Below, in pieces: positions 27,040-36,356 of a stretch of 64,000 nucleotides of DNA. Under the pieces are notes generated by a model. It saw only the letters and a program-made list of their open reading frames with translations, did no database searches and was not told the origin of the DNA. The stretch's first letter is position 1. The number at the start of each line of letters is the position of its first letter. Both the position numbers and the translations under genes were made by a program. This DNA comes from Flavobacterium gelatinilyticum (GTDB taxonomy: Bacteria > Bacteroidota > Bacteroidia > Flavobacteriales > Flavobacteriaceae): assembly GCF_027111295.1 (NCBI RefSeq), contig NZ_CP114287.1, positions 5,394,001 through 5,458,000 on the forward strand, written 5' to 3'.

Positions 27040-28713
27040 ATGAAAAAATTCATTATAATGTTAGGAATACTGGCTGTCTCTGCAACTTCATGCAGTGATT
27101 TTATCGAAGAAGACAGCCGTTCTTATGTACCCGCAGATGCGACTTATAAAACCGCAAGCGGGTATCAGCTGCTTATAAATTCTAATTACGCATGGCTTAA
27201 AAGCATTTACGGTGGCAATCCGTGGTTGTTTGAAGCCGGAACAGATATGTACGCAGAAGGAAGATCTCCGGAACCGGCAGGTTTAAGCCAGTACACGCTT
27301 TTAATTCCGTCATCAGACAACGTTGCTGATTTGTATACGCCATGTTATCAGTTAATTCAGTCGGTAAACAAAGCCGTATATTATGCAACAGTAACAGAAC
27401 AGACGGCTAATTTAAATACTCTTGTAGGCGAAGCCAGATTTTTAAGAGCTCAGGCTTACTTTTTACTGGTGCAGACGTATGGAGGCGTTCCGGTTGTAAA
27501 TGAACATGTAACCACTCCGGTTTTATTTTTTACAAGAAATACTGCTGAGGAAGTGTACACGCAGATCATAGGAGATTTGGATTTTGCTTTAGCAAATGTT
27601 GGAACTTCGACTTACAGCACAACCGGAAAGGTAAACAAAAGAGCCGTAAATGATTTACTGGCAAAAGTATATCTGACAAGAGGATATGAAACTTTTGGCA
27701 AAGCCGATGATTTTGCAAAAGCAGCCGCTTACGCAGATGCCGCAATTGCAGGTCAGGGATTAAATATAGCTTTCGATCAGTTGTTTAAACCAGGAAATGA
27801 TCTAAATGCCGAAACTATATTTTCTGTGCAATACGATAAAAATTCAACCAGTACTGACCCGACAAAATTGGGGAATAATCAGTTTTACTATTTCAGTTCG
27901 TATTTAGGAGGAGCCGAAACGGGAGCACCATTAAGAAGCTACAATTTATGCCCGACAGATTACGCTTTAGGTTTATATGAGCAGGGAGATAAAAGATGGG
28001 ACGCTACTTTTATGACCGAAATTCTGGAAGGACCGGAAACGACAAATGGAGTTACAAAAACAATTTTGTATTATCCGTATTACAGAAGTACAAATCCGGC
28101 TTCTTTAAAAGTGAGACATTTTTATGAACCAAAATGGTTTACGCCGGCAGACAGAATTGCGTGGGAAACGACGAATGCTTCGAGAAAAGCGGCAACATTT
28201 GTTTACCACCCTTGGGGCGAATATTCTGCTGCGCATACTTTGATCAAAAACTTAGATTGTTATACCATTCCGGTTAAGAAGTTTGACGATCCGGACCCAA
28301 CAACGCCATCAAGTACAGGACCTGTAAGTACAAGAGATATTATTGTGGCGCGATTAGGAGAAACCTATTTAATTGCTGCCGAAGCATATTTAAAAGCAGG
28401 ACAGGCATCTACAGGTTTAACTCGTTTAAATGAAGTAAGAAGAAGAGCCGGAGTGGCAAATGCAACAGCCGGAGAGTTCAACATCGATTATATTCTGGAC
28501 GAAAGAGGACGAGAATTATTAGGTGAATATAAAAGATGGTTTGACCTAAAACGTACCGGAACATTAGTTGAAAGAGCTTCGGCACATAATTATAGAATTA
28601 AAGAATCAAATTTTGTTGGTGTAGATGGTAAACTTAAAATTTTAAGACCTATCCCTCAGACAGTATTGGATTTAAACCAAAATAAAGATTTTCCTCAAAA
28701 TCCCGGTTATTAG
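27040..28713 (+). CDS. SusD/RagB-type glycan-binding lipoprotein
   Basis: The 557-residue surface lipoprotein has lipobox ATSC (Cys 18, context ATSCSDFIEE). The N-terminal and C-terminal SusD motifs are present: EARFLRAQAYFLLVQTYGGVPVV near residue 130 and ETYLIAAEAYLKAGQ plus LDERGRELLGEYKRWFDLKR near the C-terminus. It caps the SusC barrel and binds the glycan. A hairpin between this gene and the next suggests a step-down in expression after SusCD. No third surface-glycan-binding protein gene follows, so capture may depend on this pair alone. Confidence 0.95.
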   Translation: MKKFIIMLGILAVSATSCSDFIEEDSRSYVPADATYKTASGYQLLINSNYAWLKSIYGGNPWLFEAGTDMYAEGRSPEPAGLSQYTLLIPSSDNVADLYTPCYQLIQSVNKAVYYATVTEQTANLNTLVGEARFLRAQAYFLLVQTYGGVPVVNEHVTTPVLFFTRNTAEEVYTQIIGDLDFALANVGTSTYSTTGKVNKRAVNDLLAKVYLTRGYETFGKADDFAKAAAYADAAIAGQGLNIAFDQLFKPGNDLNAETIFSVQYDKNSTSTDPTKLGNNQFYYFSSYLGGAETGAPLRSYNLCPTDYALGLYEQGDKRWDATFMTEILEGPETTNGVTKTILYYPYYRSTNPASLKVRHFYEPKWFTPADRIAWETTNASRKAATFVYHPWGEYSAAHTLIKNLDCYTIPVKKFDDPDPTTPSSTGPVSTRDIIVARLGETYLIAAEAYLKAGQASTGLTRLNEVRRRAGVANATAGEFNIDYILDERGRELLGEYKRWFDLKRTGTLVERASAHNYRIKESNFVGVDGKLKILRPIPQTVLDLNQNKDFPQNPGY

Positions 28714-28760
28714 TAATTTGATTAAGTTTTGAGACTATTGTTTTTTTGAAGTAGTTGAGG

Positions 28761-28787
28761 AGGAGTTTGGCAAAACGCCGGACTCCT
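28761..28787 (+). terminator. Attenuator-like hairpin after susD
   Basis: AGGAGTTTGGC, loop AAAAC, GCCGGACTCCT pairs over 11 bp (two G-T pairs) and is followed by TTCTT. The T-tail is weak, so partial termination is more likely than full stop. Confidence 0.55.
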
Positions 28788-28815
28788 TTCTTAACTAAAA
28801 AATAAATTGATTGTA

Positions 28816-29748
28816 ATGCGTAAAATTGTATTCATTTTAGTGTTGGTTTCCTGTGCTTTACGTGCACAGCAATTCCGTGTAGATACTTCATACACTGTAA
28901 AAAGCACCTATACTAAACTGATTAAAAAATACCCGTTTATAACCATTCCGGTTTTAGACAAAAACAAGAATGTTACTGCGGTGCAAGACGTTCCTTATTT
29001 CTCAGAAAAAGAAAGAACACTGCATTTGGATGCATTTGTAAATAATAAGCAAAAGAAAAATCCGGCTGTAGTAATGATTCACGGCGGCGGATGGCGTTCT
29101 GGAAATAAAAACCAGATGAATGCTATGGCAGAAGCGATAGTGGCAAGCGGCTATTCCTGTTTTACAATTGAGTACAGATTATCGCTGGAAGCAAAATATC
29201 CTTACGGAGTTATTGATGTTAAAAATGCCATTAAGTACATAAAAGATAATGCGGGAAAATTCAAAGTAGATCCGGACAAAATTGCGGTTTTAGGCTGTTC
29301 TTCGGGCGGGCAGATGGCAGCTTTGATTGGTACAACAAATGAAAATCCTGCTTTTGAGGATCCTTCTTATAAAAGTAAATCATCTTCAAAAGTACACGCC
29401 ATTATCAATGTCGACGGCGTTTTGGCTTTCAGACATCCGGAATCTTCAGAAGGAGAAATGGCATCGTTTTGGCTGGGAGGTTCTTACGAAGAAAAAACAG
29501 AGAACTGGAAGAATGCTTCGGCTTTGCACAATACCGGTAAAAATACACCTCCGATACTGTTTATAAACAGTAGTATAGACCGGTTTCATGCCGGAAGAGA
29601 CGATATGATAAAAATTTTAAATCAGTACAATATTTACAATGAAGTTCATACCTTAGAAAACTCGCCTCATTCTTTTTGGTTCTTTGAGCCGTGGTTTGGT
29701 CAAACCGTTGCTTTTACAACCCATTTTTTAGACAAGACATTCAAATAA
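28816..29748 (+). CDS. Exported alpha/beta hydrolase (esterase), pectin locus
   Basis: The 310-residue protein has a signal peptide (ends ALRAQQ), the oxyanion motif HGGGWRSGNK, the nucleophile elbow GCSSGGQ, and a C-terminal His in NSPHSFWFF. The Asp is likely in SSIDRFHAG. It is a BD-FAE-like carboxylesterase with G-C-S-S-G rather than the more common G-x-S-A-G elbow. In this locus it probably removes acetyl or other ester groups. ATG 28816 is preferred over an upstream in-frame TTG at 28807. The DUF4861 gene starts 9 bases after it. Confidence 0.85.
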   Translation: MRKIVFILVLVSCALRAQQFRVDTSYTVKSTYTKLIKKYPFITIPVLDKNKNVTAVQDVPYFSEKERTLHLDAFVNNKQKKNPAVVMIHGGGWRSGNKNQMNAMAEAIVASGYSCFTIEYRLSLEAKYPYGVIDVKNAIKYIKDNAGKFKVDPDKIAVLGCSSGGQMAALIGTTNENPAFEDPSYKSKSSSKVHAIINVDGVLAFRHPESSEGEMASFWLGGSYEEKTENWKNASALHNTGKNTPPILFINSSIDRFHAGRDDMIKILNQYNIYNEVHTLENSPHSFWFFEPWFGQTVAFTTHFLDKTFK

Positions 29749-29757
29749 TACAATACA

Positions 29758-30723
29758 ATGAAAACAAAAATCAAAATCGCAGCCTTATTTTTAATTGGTG
29801 TTACAGCAGTAAATGCTCAAAAATACGATATCAAAACGGCTAAAACGTACGCTGAGATTTCAGCAAAAACAGACGGACACTGGGAAGGAAGAAAATACAA
29901 AGGCGGAACCGTTTTTAAGAACGTAGACCGTTTAAAACTGGCTCCGGAGCACACAGACCATTCTTTTGATATTCGTTACGAAGGACCGGGCTGGGAAAAC
30001 AACAGGATAGGCTATCGTTTGTATCTGGACTGGAGAAATGCCATCGATATTTTTGGTAAAAAAACCTCAGAAAATATTCTGCCAATTGTAGGACAGGACG
30101 GTTTTGATTCTTACCACGAAATGAGTGACTGGGGAGCAGATATTCTGAAAGCCGGAAAAGGAATCGGAATTGGTTCTATTGACCGTTATTTAAACAACGA
30201 AAAACTGCATTTTCGCGAAGTAGATTCAACTATTGCGGCGGTTGTAAATAAAACAAACAAATCAGGCGTAAAAGTAAATTATTACGGATGGAAAACGGCT
30301 TCGGATAAAATTGATTTCACATCGACTTTAACCATTAAGCCGGATCAGCTTTATACAAAACACACCATTCAGGCTTCAAAAGAAATAAAAGGAATTTGTA
30401 CCGGAATCGTAAAACAAAAAAATACCGAACTGCTTAAAAAAGAAAGCAAAAACAAAAAATGGGCATATCTGGCTACTTACGGAGTACAATCGCTGGTACC
30501 GGATAAATTAGGAATGGCTATTTTTTATGAAGTAAACTCAATCGAAAACATTGCCGATACTAATTTAGATTATTTATTAGTATTTAAACCTACAACAAAA
30601 GCGGTTTCATTTTATCTTTTAGGAGCTTGGGAACAAGAGAAAAACGGAATTAAATCGCAGGAAGAATTTGTGAAATATTTAGACGCACAATTGGAAATTC
30701 TGAACAAAAAAGGAAAAATGTAA
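29758..30723 (+). CDS. DUF4861-type exported protein
   Basis: The 321-residue protein has a signal peptide (ends TAVNAQ). The body matches what I recall of DUF4861 proteins, with motifs YEGPGWENNRIGYRLYLDWRN and YHEMSDWGADILKAGKG, a fold often found in pectin loci. The pattern of conserved Trp, Tyr, His, Asp and Glu residues suggests an enzyme or sugar-binding protein that acts on uronate glycans in the periplasm. No catalytic assignment can be made from sequence. It sits between an esterase and the first GH105. Confidence 0.7.
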   Translation: MKTKIKIAALFLIGVTAVNAQKYDIKTAKTYAEISAKTDGHWEGRKYKGGTVFKNVDRLKLAPEHTDHSFDIRYEGPGWENNRIGYRLYLDWRNAIDIFGKKTSENILPIVGQDGFDSYHEMSDWGADILKAGKGIGIGSIDRYLNNEKLHFREVDSTIAAVVNKTNKSGVKVNYYGWKTASDKIDFTSTLTIKPDQLYTKHTIQASKEIKGICTGIVKQKNTELLKKESKNKKWAYLATYGVQSLVPDKLGMAIFYEVNSIENIADTNLDYLLVFKPTTKAVSFYLLGAWEQEKNGIKSQEEFVKYLDAQLEILNKKGKM

Positions 30724-30731
30724 TGTATTCT

Positions 30732-30866
30732 AAACACATAGAAACATAGATTTAGTTTCGCCCTCAGTATTACAAACAAAGCCGGCTTTCTACACAGCGT
30801 ATCTATGTTTGTTAATGTAAGTGAAACGCCTCTTGGATTAGTTTGAAACTATGTTTCTATGTGTTT
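30732..30866. repeat. 135 bp intergenic inverted-repeat element (copy A)
   Basis: Perfect 18-base arms AAACACATAGAAACATAG (30732-30749) and CTATGTTTCTATGTGTTT (30849-30866) flank about 100 bases. The right arm runs into the N-terminal extension of the GH105 frame. A related element of 134 bp with a one-mismatch 21-base arm lies at 56327-56460; the two share internal text CTATGTTTGTT and AAGYGAAACG. No transposase is present. Confidence 0.85.
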
Positions 30867-30915
30867 AAAATATGCAGCAAATCAAAAAACGTTTGCAGTG
30901 AAAAAAATAAAAGTA

Positions 30916-32130
30916 ATGTTGAGATCTGTTTCCCATACTATGAATTACGCAAAAAAAGCTATCCTGTTTTTTCTGTTTTTAAGTAGTTTGGCTTCGGCAC
31001 AAAACACTGAAAAAATCGTAATTCCGGTTAATGCAAAGTGGTCAGAGAAAGCGGCATCAACGATTTTAAATAAATATCCCAAAGCCTGGCAGATCGATGG
31101 AACAGAGAAACCAAAATGGGATTATAAAATGAGTCTGGTCTTGTTTGCATTTGAAAAATTATATCAAAAAACAAAAGATAAAAAGTACCTGAATTACATA
31201 AAAGAATATGCAGACGAACTGATAGACAGTAATGGAAATATTCTAAAATACGACATCAAGGAATACAATATCGACTATGTAAATCCGGGGAAACTGCTGT
31301 TTAATTTATATGAGATAACAAAAGACAACCGCTATAAAAATGTAATTGAACAATTAAGAAAACAAATTGAAACACAGCCCAGAACAGCAAGCGGCGGTTT
31401 TTGGCACAAACAGATTTATCCGGACCAAATGTGGATTGACGGCTTATATATGGCAGAACCATTCTATGCACAATACACGGTAAAATATGAAAAGGGAAAA
31501 AATCTTGATGATATTGCCAGACAGTTTGAATTGGTTCATGATCATATAATGGATAAGAAAACCGGGCTGCCGTATCATGCCTGGGACGAGAGTAAAAAAA
31601 TAGGCTGGGCCAATCCAGAAACGGGAACATCACCCACAATCTGGAGCAGAGGAATTGGCTGGTATATGATGGCATTAGTTGAAACCTTGGATTATTTTCC
31701 TAAAAATCATCCAAAACAAAAAGAACTGGCGGCATTTTTGAATGAAATTTCAAAAAATCTCATTAAAGCACAAAGCTCTTCAGGATTATGGTATCAGGTG
31801 GCTGATAAACCGGAACTGGAGGGGAATTATTTAGAGGCGTCTGGTTCGGCAATGATTATTTATGCTTTGGCAAAAGGAGCAGACAAAGGATATCTGGCTT
31901 CATCATACAAGAAAACAGCTCAGGAATCTTTTGATGCATATATAAAAGAATTTGTAAAAACAAATGATAAGAATGAAATACTAATAACAAATGTTTCATC
32001 AAATGTAGGTTTAGGCGGTACTCCATTTCGTGACGGAACCAATGCCTATTATGCAAAAAGCAAAACAAAGGACAATAGTTCGCCTGCATTAGCAGCATTT
32101 TTACTAAGTGCAGCAGAACTGAATAAATAA
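30916..32130 (+). CDS. GH105 unsaturated glycosyluronidase, paralogue 1
   Basis: The 404-residue (alpha/alpha)6-barrel hydrolase removes the 4,5-unsaturated uronate from lyase products. The catalytic Asp is likely D175 in MWIDGLYM; WDYKMSL, HAWDES and IWSRGIGWYMM are shared with the other two copies. Signal peptide ends ASAQ, so it is periplasmic. The start was set at ATG 30916 for its A-rich context; ATG 30940 is possible and an upstream in-frame ATG (30859) lies inside the inverted-repeat arm and is unlikely. First of three tandem paralogues. Target: unsaturated galacturonyl or rhamnogalacturonyl oligomers. Confidence 0.92.
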   Translation: MLRSVSHTMNYAKKAILFFLFLSSLASAQNTEKIVIPVNAKWSEKAASTILNKYPKAWQIDGTEKPKWDYKMSLVLFAFEKLYQKTKDKKYLNYIKEYADELIDSNGNILKYDIKEYNIDYVNPGKLLFNLYEITKDNRYKNVIEQLRKQIETQPRTASGGFWHKQIYPDQMWIDGLYMAEPFYAQYTVKYEKGKNLDDIARQFELVHDHIMDKKTGLPYHAWDESKKIGWANPETGTSPTIWSRGIGWYMMALVETLDYFPKNHPKQKELAAFLNEISKNLIKAQSSSGLWYQVADKPELEGNYLEASGSAMIIYALAKGADKGYLASSYKKTAQESFDAYIKEFVKTNDKNEILITNVSSNVGLGGTPFRDGTNAYYAKSKTKDNSSPALAAFLLSAAELNK

Positions 32131-32143
32131 AAACGGTTAAAGT

Positions 32144-33355
32144 ATGAGAAAGAGCTTCTATTTTAGTTTTATCGCAATTGTATGGTTGATTACGATTGTT
32201 TTTTCATGTAATGAAATGAAAGCACAATCGCAGTCGTCCCATACTATTTCCGATAATCTGAAATGGTCAGAACGAATGGCACTTTCCATCATAAAACGCG
32301 CACCGCAGGCCTGGCAGGCAGACAATAATGAAAAACCAAAATGGGATTACAAACTAGGTCTTTTGATGACTTCTTTTGAAAAGCTCTATCACGAAACAAA
32401 CAATCCTGTTTATGGCTATTATATCAAAGCCTATGGCGAAACAGTGATCGATCCTTCGGGACAAATCATGAATTACAAGCTCGAAGATTACAATATCGAT
32501 TATATAAATCCCGGAAAATTTCTTTTTGATTTGTATAAAAGAACAAATGACCAAAGGTATTTAACAGCAATACAAACCCTGAGAAAACAGTTAGAAACGC
32601 ATCCACGTACAAAATCCGGCGGTTTTTGGCACAAGAAAATTTATCCGTATCAAATGTGGCTGGACGGCTTGTATATGGGAACACCCTTTTATGCGCGTTA
32701 CACAGCAGAATTTGATAGCGGAAAAGATTTTGATGATATTGCCAGACAATTTGAACAGATTCATCTGCACACACTTGACAAAAAAACAGGACTGCTTTTT
32801 CATGCATGGGATGAAAGTAAACTGATGCCCTGGGCGAATAAAGAGACCGGAACCTCACCTAATTTTTGGTCACGCTCTATAGGCTGGTACATGATGGCGC
32901 TGGTAGATGTACTGGATTATATGCCGAAAAATCATCCAAAGAGAAAAGAATTAATTAGGTTTTTAAACGATATTTCAAAAGCCGCTGCAAAATATCAGGA
33001 TCCATCAGGATTATGGTATCAGGTAACCAATGCCGGAAATAAAGAAGGAAATTATCTCGAAGCTTCCGGTTCTGAAATGTTTGTATACGCTTATGCGAAA
33101 GGCGTAAACAAAGGATATCTGCCATCCGGTTATAAAAAACTCGCAGAAAAAGGATTTGATGCCATCACGAAAAAACTCATTACAGTTGATGCAGATGGTG
33201 AAATTCACATTACACAAGTCTGTGCCAGTGCAGGATTAGGCGGTAATCCGTATCGCGATGGTTCGTATGAATATTACATCAGAGAAAAAATAAAAACAGA
33301 CAACTCACATGGATTAGGGCCGTTTATTTTGGCCGCAATCGAATTAAAAAAATAG
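32144..33355 (+). CDS. GH105 unsaturated glycosyluronidase, paralogue 2 (lipoprotein)
   Basis: The 403-residue paralogue begins 13 bases after copy 1. The catalytic Asp is D174 in MWLDGLYM, followed by HAWDESKLMPW and FWSRSIGWYMM. Unlike copies 1 and 3 it has a lipobox (VFSC, Cys 22), so it is predicted to be membrane-anchored. Substrate-facing residues just after the catalytic motif differ (GTPFYARY rather than AEPFYAQY or GEPFYAEY). A different location or linkage preference is plausible. Confidence 0.92.
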   Translation: MRKSFYFSFIAIVWLITIVFSCNEMKAQSQSSHTISDNLKWSERMALSIIKRAPQAWQADNNEKPKWDYKLGLLMTSFEKLYHETNNPVYGYYIKAYGETVIDPSGQIMNYKLEDYNIDYINPGKFLFDLYKRTNDQRYLTAIQTLRKQLETHPRTKSGGFWHKKIYPYQMWLDGLYMGTPFYARYTAEFDSGKDFDDIARQFEQIHLHTLDKKTGLLFHAWDESKLMPWANKETGTSPNFWSRSIGWYMMALVDVLDYMPKNHPKRKELIRFLNDISKAAAKYQDPSGLWYQVTNAGNKEGNYLEASGSEMFVYAYAKGVNKGYLPSGYKKLAEKGFDAITKKLITVDADGEIHITQVCASAGLGGNPYRDGSYEYYIREKIKTDNSHGLGPFILAAIELKK

Positions 33356-33377
33356 TAGAATTTAATATAATCAAAAA

Positions 33378-34598
33378 ATGAAAAGTAGAAGGAAACAAAG
33401 TTTTATGTCGGTCTTATTAGTTTGTGTACTGGCTTTATCAGGAGGTAAAGCTGTGGCACAGGAATCGGCAAAAAAAGAAATCGTGATTTCTAAAAACATG
33501 AAATGGTCAGATAAAATGGCCTTAACATTAATGAAACGTCATACAGAATCGTATATGCTTGATGATGCTAAAAAACCAAAATGGGATTATGTTCACGCCC
33601 TGGTTCTGCATTCGATAGAAGAATTGAACAAAAAAAATCCTGATCCCAGATACAAAGCTTATATAAGAGGTTATGTAGATGAGCTGGTACAGGAAGACGG
33701 TTCGATAAAAACATACGAAATAGACAAATACAATATTGATCTTGTAGTTCCCGGACGTCTTTTATTTGCAATTTACGACGAAACAAAACAGGACAAGTAC
33801 TTAAAAGCACTTCAGTTAATTCGTAAACAATTAACCGAACAGCCTCGTACACCAAGCGGCGGATTCTGGCACAAACAAATTTATCCAAACCAGATGTGGC
33901 TGGATGGTTTGTACATGGGAGAGCCTTTCTATGCAGAATATACTCTTAGATATGAAAACGGAAAAAGTTTCGATGATATCGCGAAACAATTCGAATTGAT
34001 TCAGCTTCATGCAACAGATCCAAAAACAGGATTATTGTATCATGGATGGGATGAAAGTAAACAAATGCCATGGGCTAATAAAGAAACAGGAAACTCACCA
34101 AACTTCTGGTCAAGAGCTTTAGGCTGGTATGCAATGGCATTGGTTGATGTTTTGGATTATTTCCCAAAAGACCATCCAAAACAAAAAGAACTAGTAAAGT
34201 ACCTGAACAATGTTTCTGAAGCCTTGGTAAAATATCAGGATAAATCAGGATTGTGGTATCAGGTTACAGATAAAGGCGGCGAGAAAGGAAATTACTTAGA
34301 AGCGTCAGGTTCTGCGATGTTCTCGTATGCTTTTGCAAAAGGAGCAAACAAAGGATATCTGCCTGCAAAATATAAAAAAGCAGCCAACAAAGCTTTTGAC
34401 GGACTGACTAAAGTCTTAATTAAAAAAGTGGACGAAGATGGCGGAATTACCTTAACAAACTGCTGCCAGGTTGCCGGTTTAGGAGGAAATCCTTATCGTG
34501 ACGGCTCATATGAGTATTATGTAAACGAAAGAAAAAAAGACAACGATCCAAAAGCGACTGGACCTTTTATTTTAGCCGCTTTAGAATTGAACCGATAG
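33378..34598 (+). CDS. GH105 unsaturated glycosyluronidase, paralogue 3
   Basis: The 406-residue paralogue begins 22 bases after copy 2. The catalytic Asp is D176 in MWLDGLYM; HGWDESKQMPW replaces HAWDES. Signal peptide ends AVAQ, no lipobox. Near the C-terminus GITLTNCCQVAGLGG has two adjacent Cys. Together with the other two it forms a tandem family with clear divergence, so duplication is not very recent. Confidence 0.92.
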   Translation: MKSRRKQSFMSVLLVCVLALSGGKAVAQESAKKEIVISKNMKWSDKMALTLMKRHTESYMLDDAKKPKWDYVHALVLHSIEELNKKNPDPRYKAYIRGYVDELVQEDGSIKTYEIDKYNIDLVVPGRLLFAIYDETKQDKYLKALQLIRKQLTEQPRTPSGGFWHKQIYPNQMWLDGLYMGEPFYAEYTLRYENGKSFDDIAKQFELIQLHATDPKTGLLYHGWDESKQMPWANKETGNSPNFWSRALGWYAMALVDVLDYFPKDHPKQKELVKYLNNVSEALVKYQDKSGLWYQVTDKGGEKGNYLEASGSAMFSYAFAKGANKGYLPAKYKKAANKAFDGLTKVLIKKVDEDGGITLTNCCQVAGLGGNPYRDGSYEYYVNERKKDNDPKATGPFILAALELNR

Positions 34599-34605
34599 TT
34601 ATAAG

Positions 34606-34638
34606 AAACCCGGCAGGTTTTGAAACCCGGCCGGGTTT
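34606..34638 (+). terminator. GC-rich hairpin between GH105-3 and GH43
   Basis: AAACCCGGC (34606-34614) pairs with GCCGGGTTT (34630-34638); the inner AAACCCGGCCGGGTTT is itself a palindrome. The T-tail is short (TTTTC). It may act as a partial terminator or RNA stabiliser inside the operon. Confidence 0.45.
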
Positions 34639-34661
34639 TCATCAAAAAAATAAGTGCCAAA

Positions 34662-36260
34662 ATGAAAAATATAAAAATCATTCTCTTTATACTTTCTGTT
34701 TTTTCAATTCAGAAAACTGCTGCACAAGCCTGGACACCGGACAATGGCGACGGAACCTATACAAATCCTATTATTCATGCCGATTACTCAGATCCTGATG
34801 TGGTAAGGGTTGGAGACGATTTTTATATGACGGCATCTTCTTTTAACTGCAGTCCGGGACTTCCTGTTTTGCATTCTAAAGATCTCGTAAACTGGAAAAT
34901 TATAAGCTATGCTTTAATTAAACAGCCTCCATTTGAAACTTACGATAAAGTACAGCACGGAAACGGTGTCTGGGCGCCTTGTATTACTTTTCATAATAAC
35001 GAATTTTATATTTACTATCCTGATCCTGATTTTGGAATTTATATGATAAAATCTAAAAAGGCCGAAGGTCCGTGGTCAGAACCTGTTTTGGTTAAAGCAG
35101 GAAAAGGATTAATAGATCCGAGTCCGCTTTGGGATGACGACGGAAAAGCCTATCTGACACACGCATTTGCAGGAAGCAGGGCACAAATTAAAAGCTTACT
35201 GGTAGTCTGCAGTATGAATCCTGAAGGAACAATTGCTAATAATGATGAGGTAATGGTTATCGACGGGCATGAAAGCGAAGGCACAATCGAAGGTCCAAAA
35301 TTCTACAAAAGAAACAATTACTATTACATTTTTGCTCCTGCAGGAGGAGTTCCTACAGGCTGGCAGACCATTTTAAGATCTAAAAACGTTTGGGGACCTT
35401 ATGAAAAGAAAAAAGTGTTAGAACAGGGATCAACCAAAATAAACGGTCCGCATCAGGGCGCATGGGTGCAGACTCAGACCGGAGAAGACTGGTTTATTCA
35501 TTTTCAGGATAAAGGAGCTTACGGACGAATCGTGCATTTACAGCCTATGAAATGGGAAAAAGACTGGCCGGTTATGGGACAGGATTTTGATAAAAACGGA
35601 ATAGGAGAGCCTGTAACGACATTCAAAAAACCAAATGTTGGTAAAAAATATCCAATAGAAAACCCTGCCGCTACAGATGAATTTAACGAACCAAAATTAG
35701 GACTGCAATGGCAGTGGCAGGCCAATTCGCAGGTAAATTGGGGATTTCCAACAAGTCTTGGATATCTGAATTTATTCTGTCTGCCGACTATTTCTGACAG
35801 TAAAAAGATTTTTGAAGCCCCGAATTTACTTTTACAGAAATTCCCGGCAGAAGAGTTTACCGTAACAACAAAAATGACTTTCAACACCAGATTAAACGGA
35901 GAAAGCACCGGACTAATTATTATGGGATTAGATTACAGCTATTTGTGCTTTAAAAATGAAAACGGAAAGCTGTATTTAAACCAGAAAACCGGAACTTTTA
36001 ATAAAACAGTTTCAGAAACAGAAACAAAACCAATTCTGATTTCAAACAATACCATTTATCTAAAAGTGAAAGTGAAAAAAGGCGGTATATGTAGTTTCTT
36101 TTATAGTCTGGACGACAAAAATTATCAGCCTGTAGGGAATGATTTCACAGCCGTAGAAGGAAAATGGATTGGTGCCAAAGTGGGACTTTTTGCTTTAAGT
36201 CAAAAAATCACAAACGATTCAGGAAACGCTGCAGTTGACTGGTTTAGAGTAACGAAGTAG
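34662..36260 (+). CDS. GH43 glycoside hydrolase with C-terminal beta-sandwich domain
   Basis: This 532-residue protein has a signal peptide (ends TAAQ). The five-bladed GH43 propeller spans about 25-320. The base Asp lies in HADYSDPDVV, the modulator Asp in GLIDPSPLWDDDG and the acid Glu in GTIEGPKFYK. A C-terminal concanavalin-like domain (about 340-530) is common in beta-xylosidase/arabinofuranosidase-type GH43. Likely action: arabinose or xylose side chains of pectin. ATG 34662 is preferred over the in-frame TTG at 34620, which lies inside the hairpin. The exact sugar is not clear. Confidence 0.88.
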   Translation: MKNIKIILFILSVFSIQKTAAQAWTPDNGDGTYTNPIIHADYSDPDVVRVGDDFYMTASSFNCSPGLPVLHSKDLVNWKIISYALIKQPPFETYDKVQHGNGVWAPCITFHNNEFYIYYPDPDFGIYMIKSKKAEGPWSEPVLVKAGKGLIDPSPLWDDDGKAYLTHAFAGSRAQIKSLLVVCSMNPEGTIANNDEVMVIDGHESEGTIEGPKFYKRNNYYYIFAPAGGVPTGWQTILRSKNVWGPYEKKKVLEQGSTKINGPHQGAWVQTQTGEDWFIHFQDKGAYGRIVHLQPMKWEKDWPVMGQDFDKNGIGEPVTTFKKPNVGKKYPIENPAATDEFNEPKLGLQWQWQANSQVNWGFPTSLGYLNLFCLPTISDSKKIFEAPNLLLQKFPAEEFTVTTKMTFNTRLNGESTGLIIMGLDYSYLCFKNENGKLYLNQKTGTFNKTVSETETKPILISNNTIYLKVKVKKGGICSFFYSLDDKNYQPVGNDFTAVEGKWIGAKVGLFALSQKITNDSGNAAVDWFRVTK

Positions 36261-36356
36261 GTTAGAAGTTAAGCTAAATGCAAAGATTTTTTGCATTAAG
36301 TAGATTACAGTTATGATTGCGCAGCGCATAACACATAACTTTCAAAAAAAAATAAT

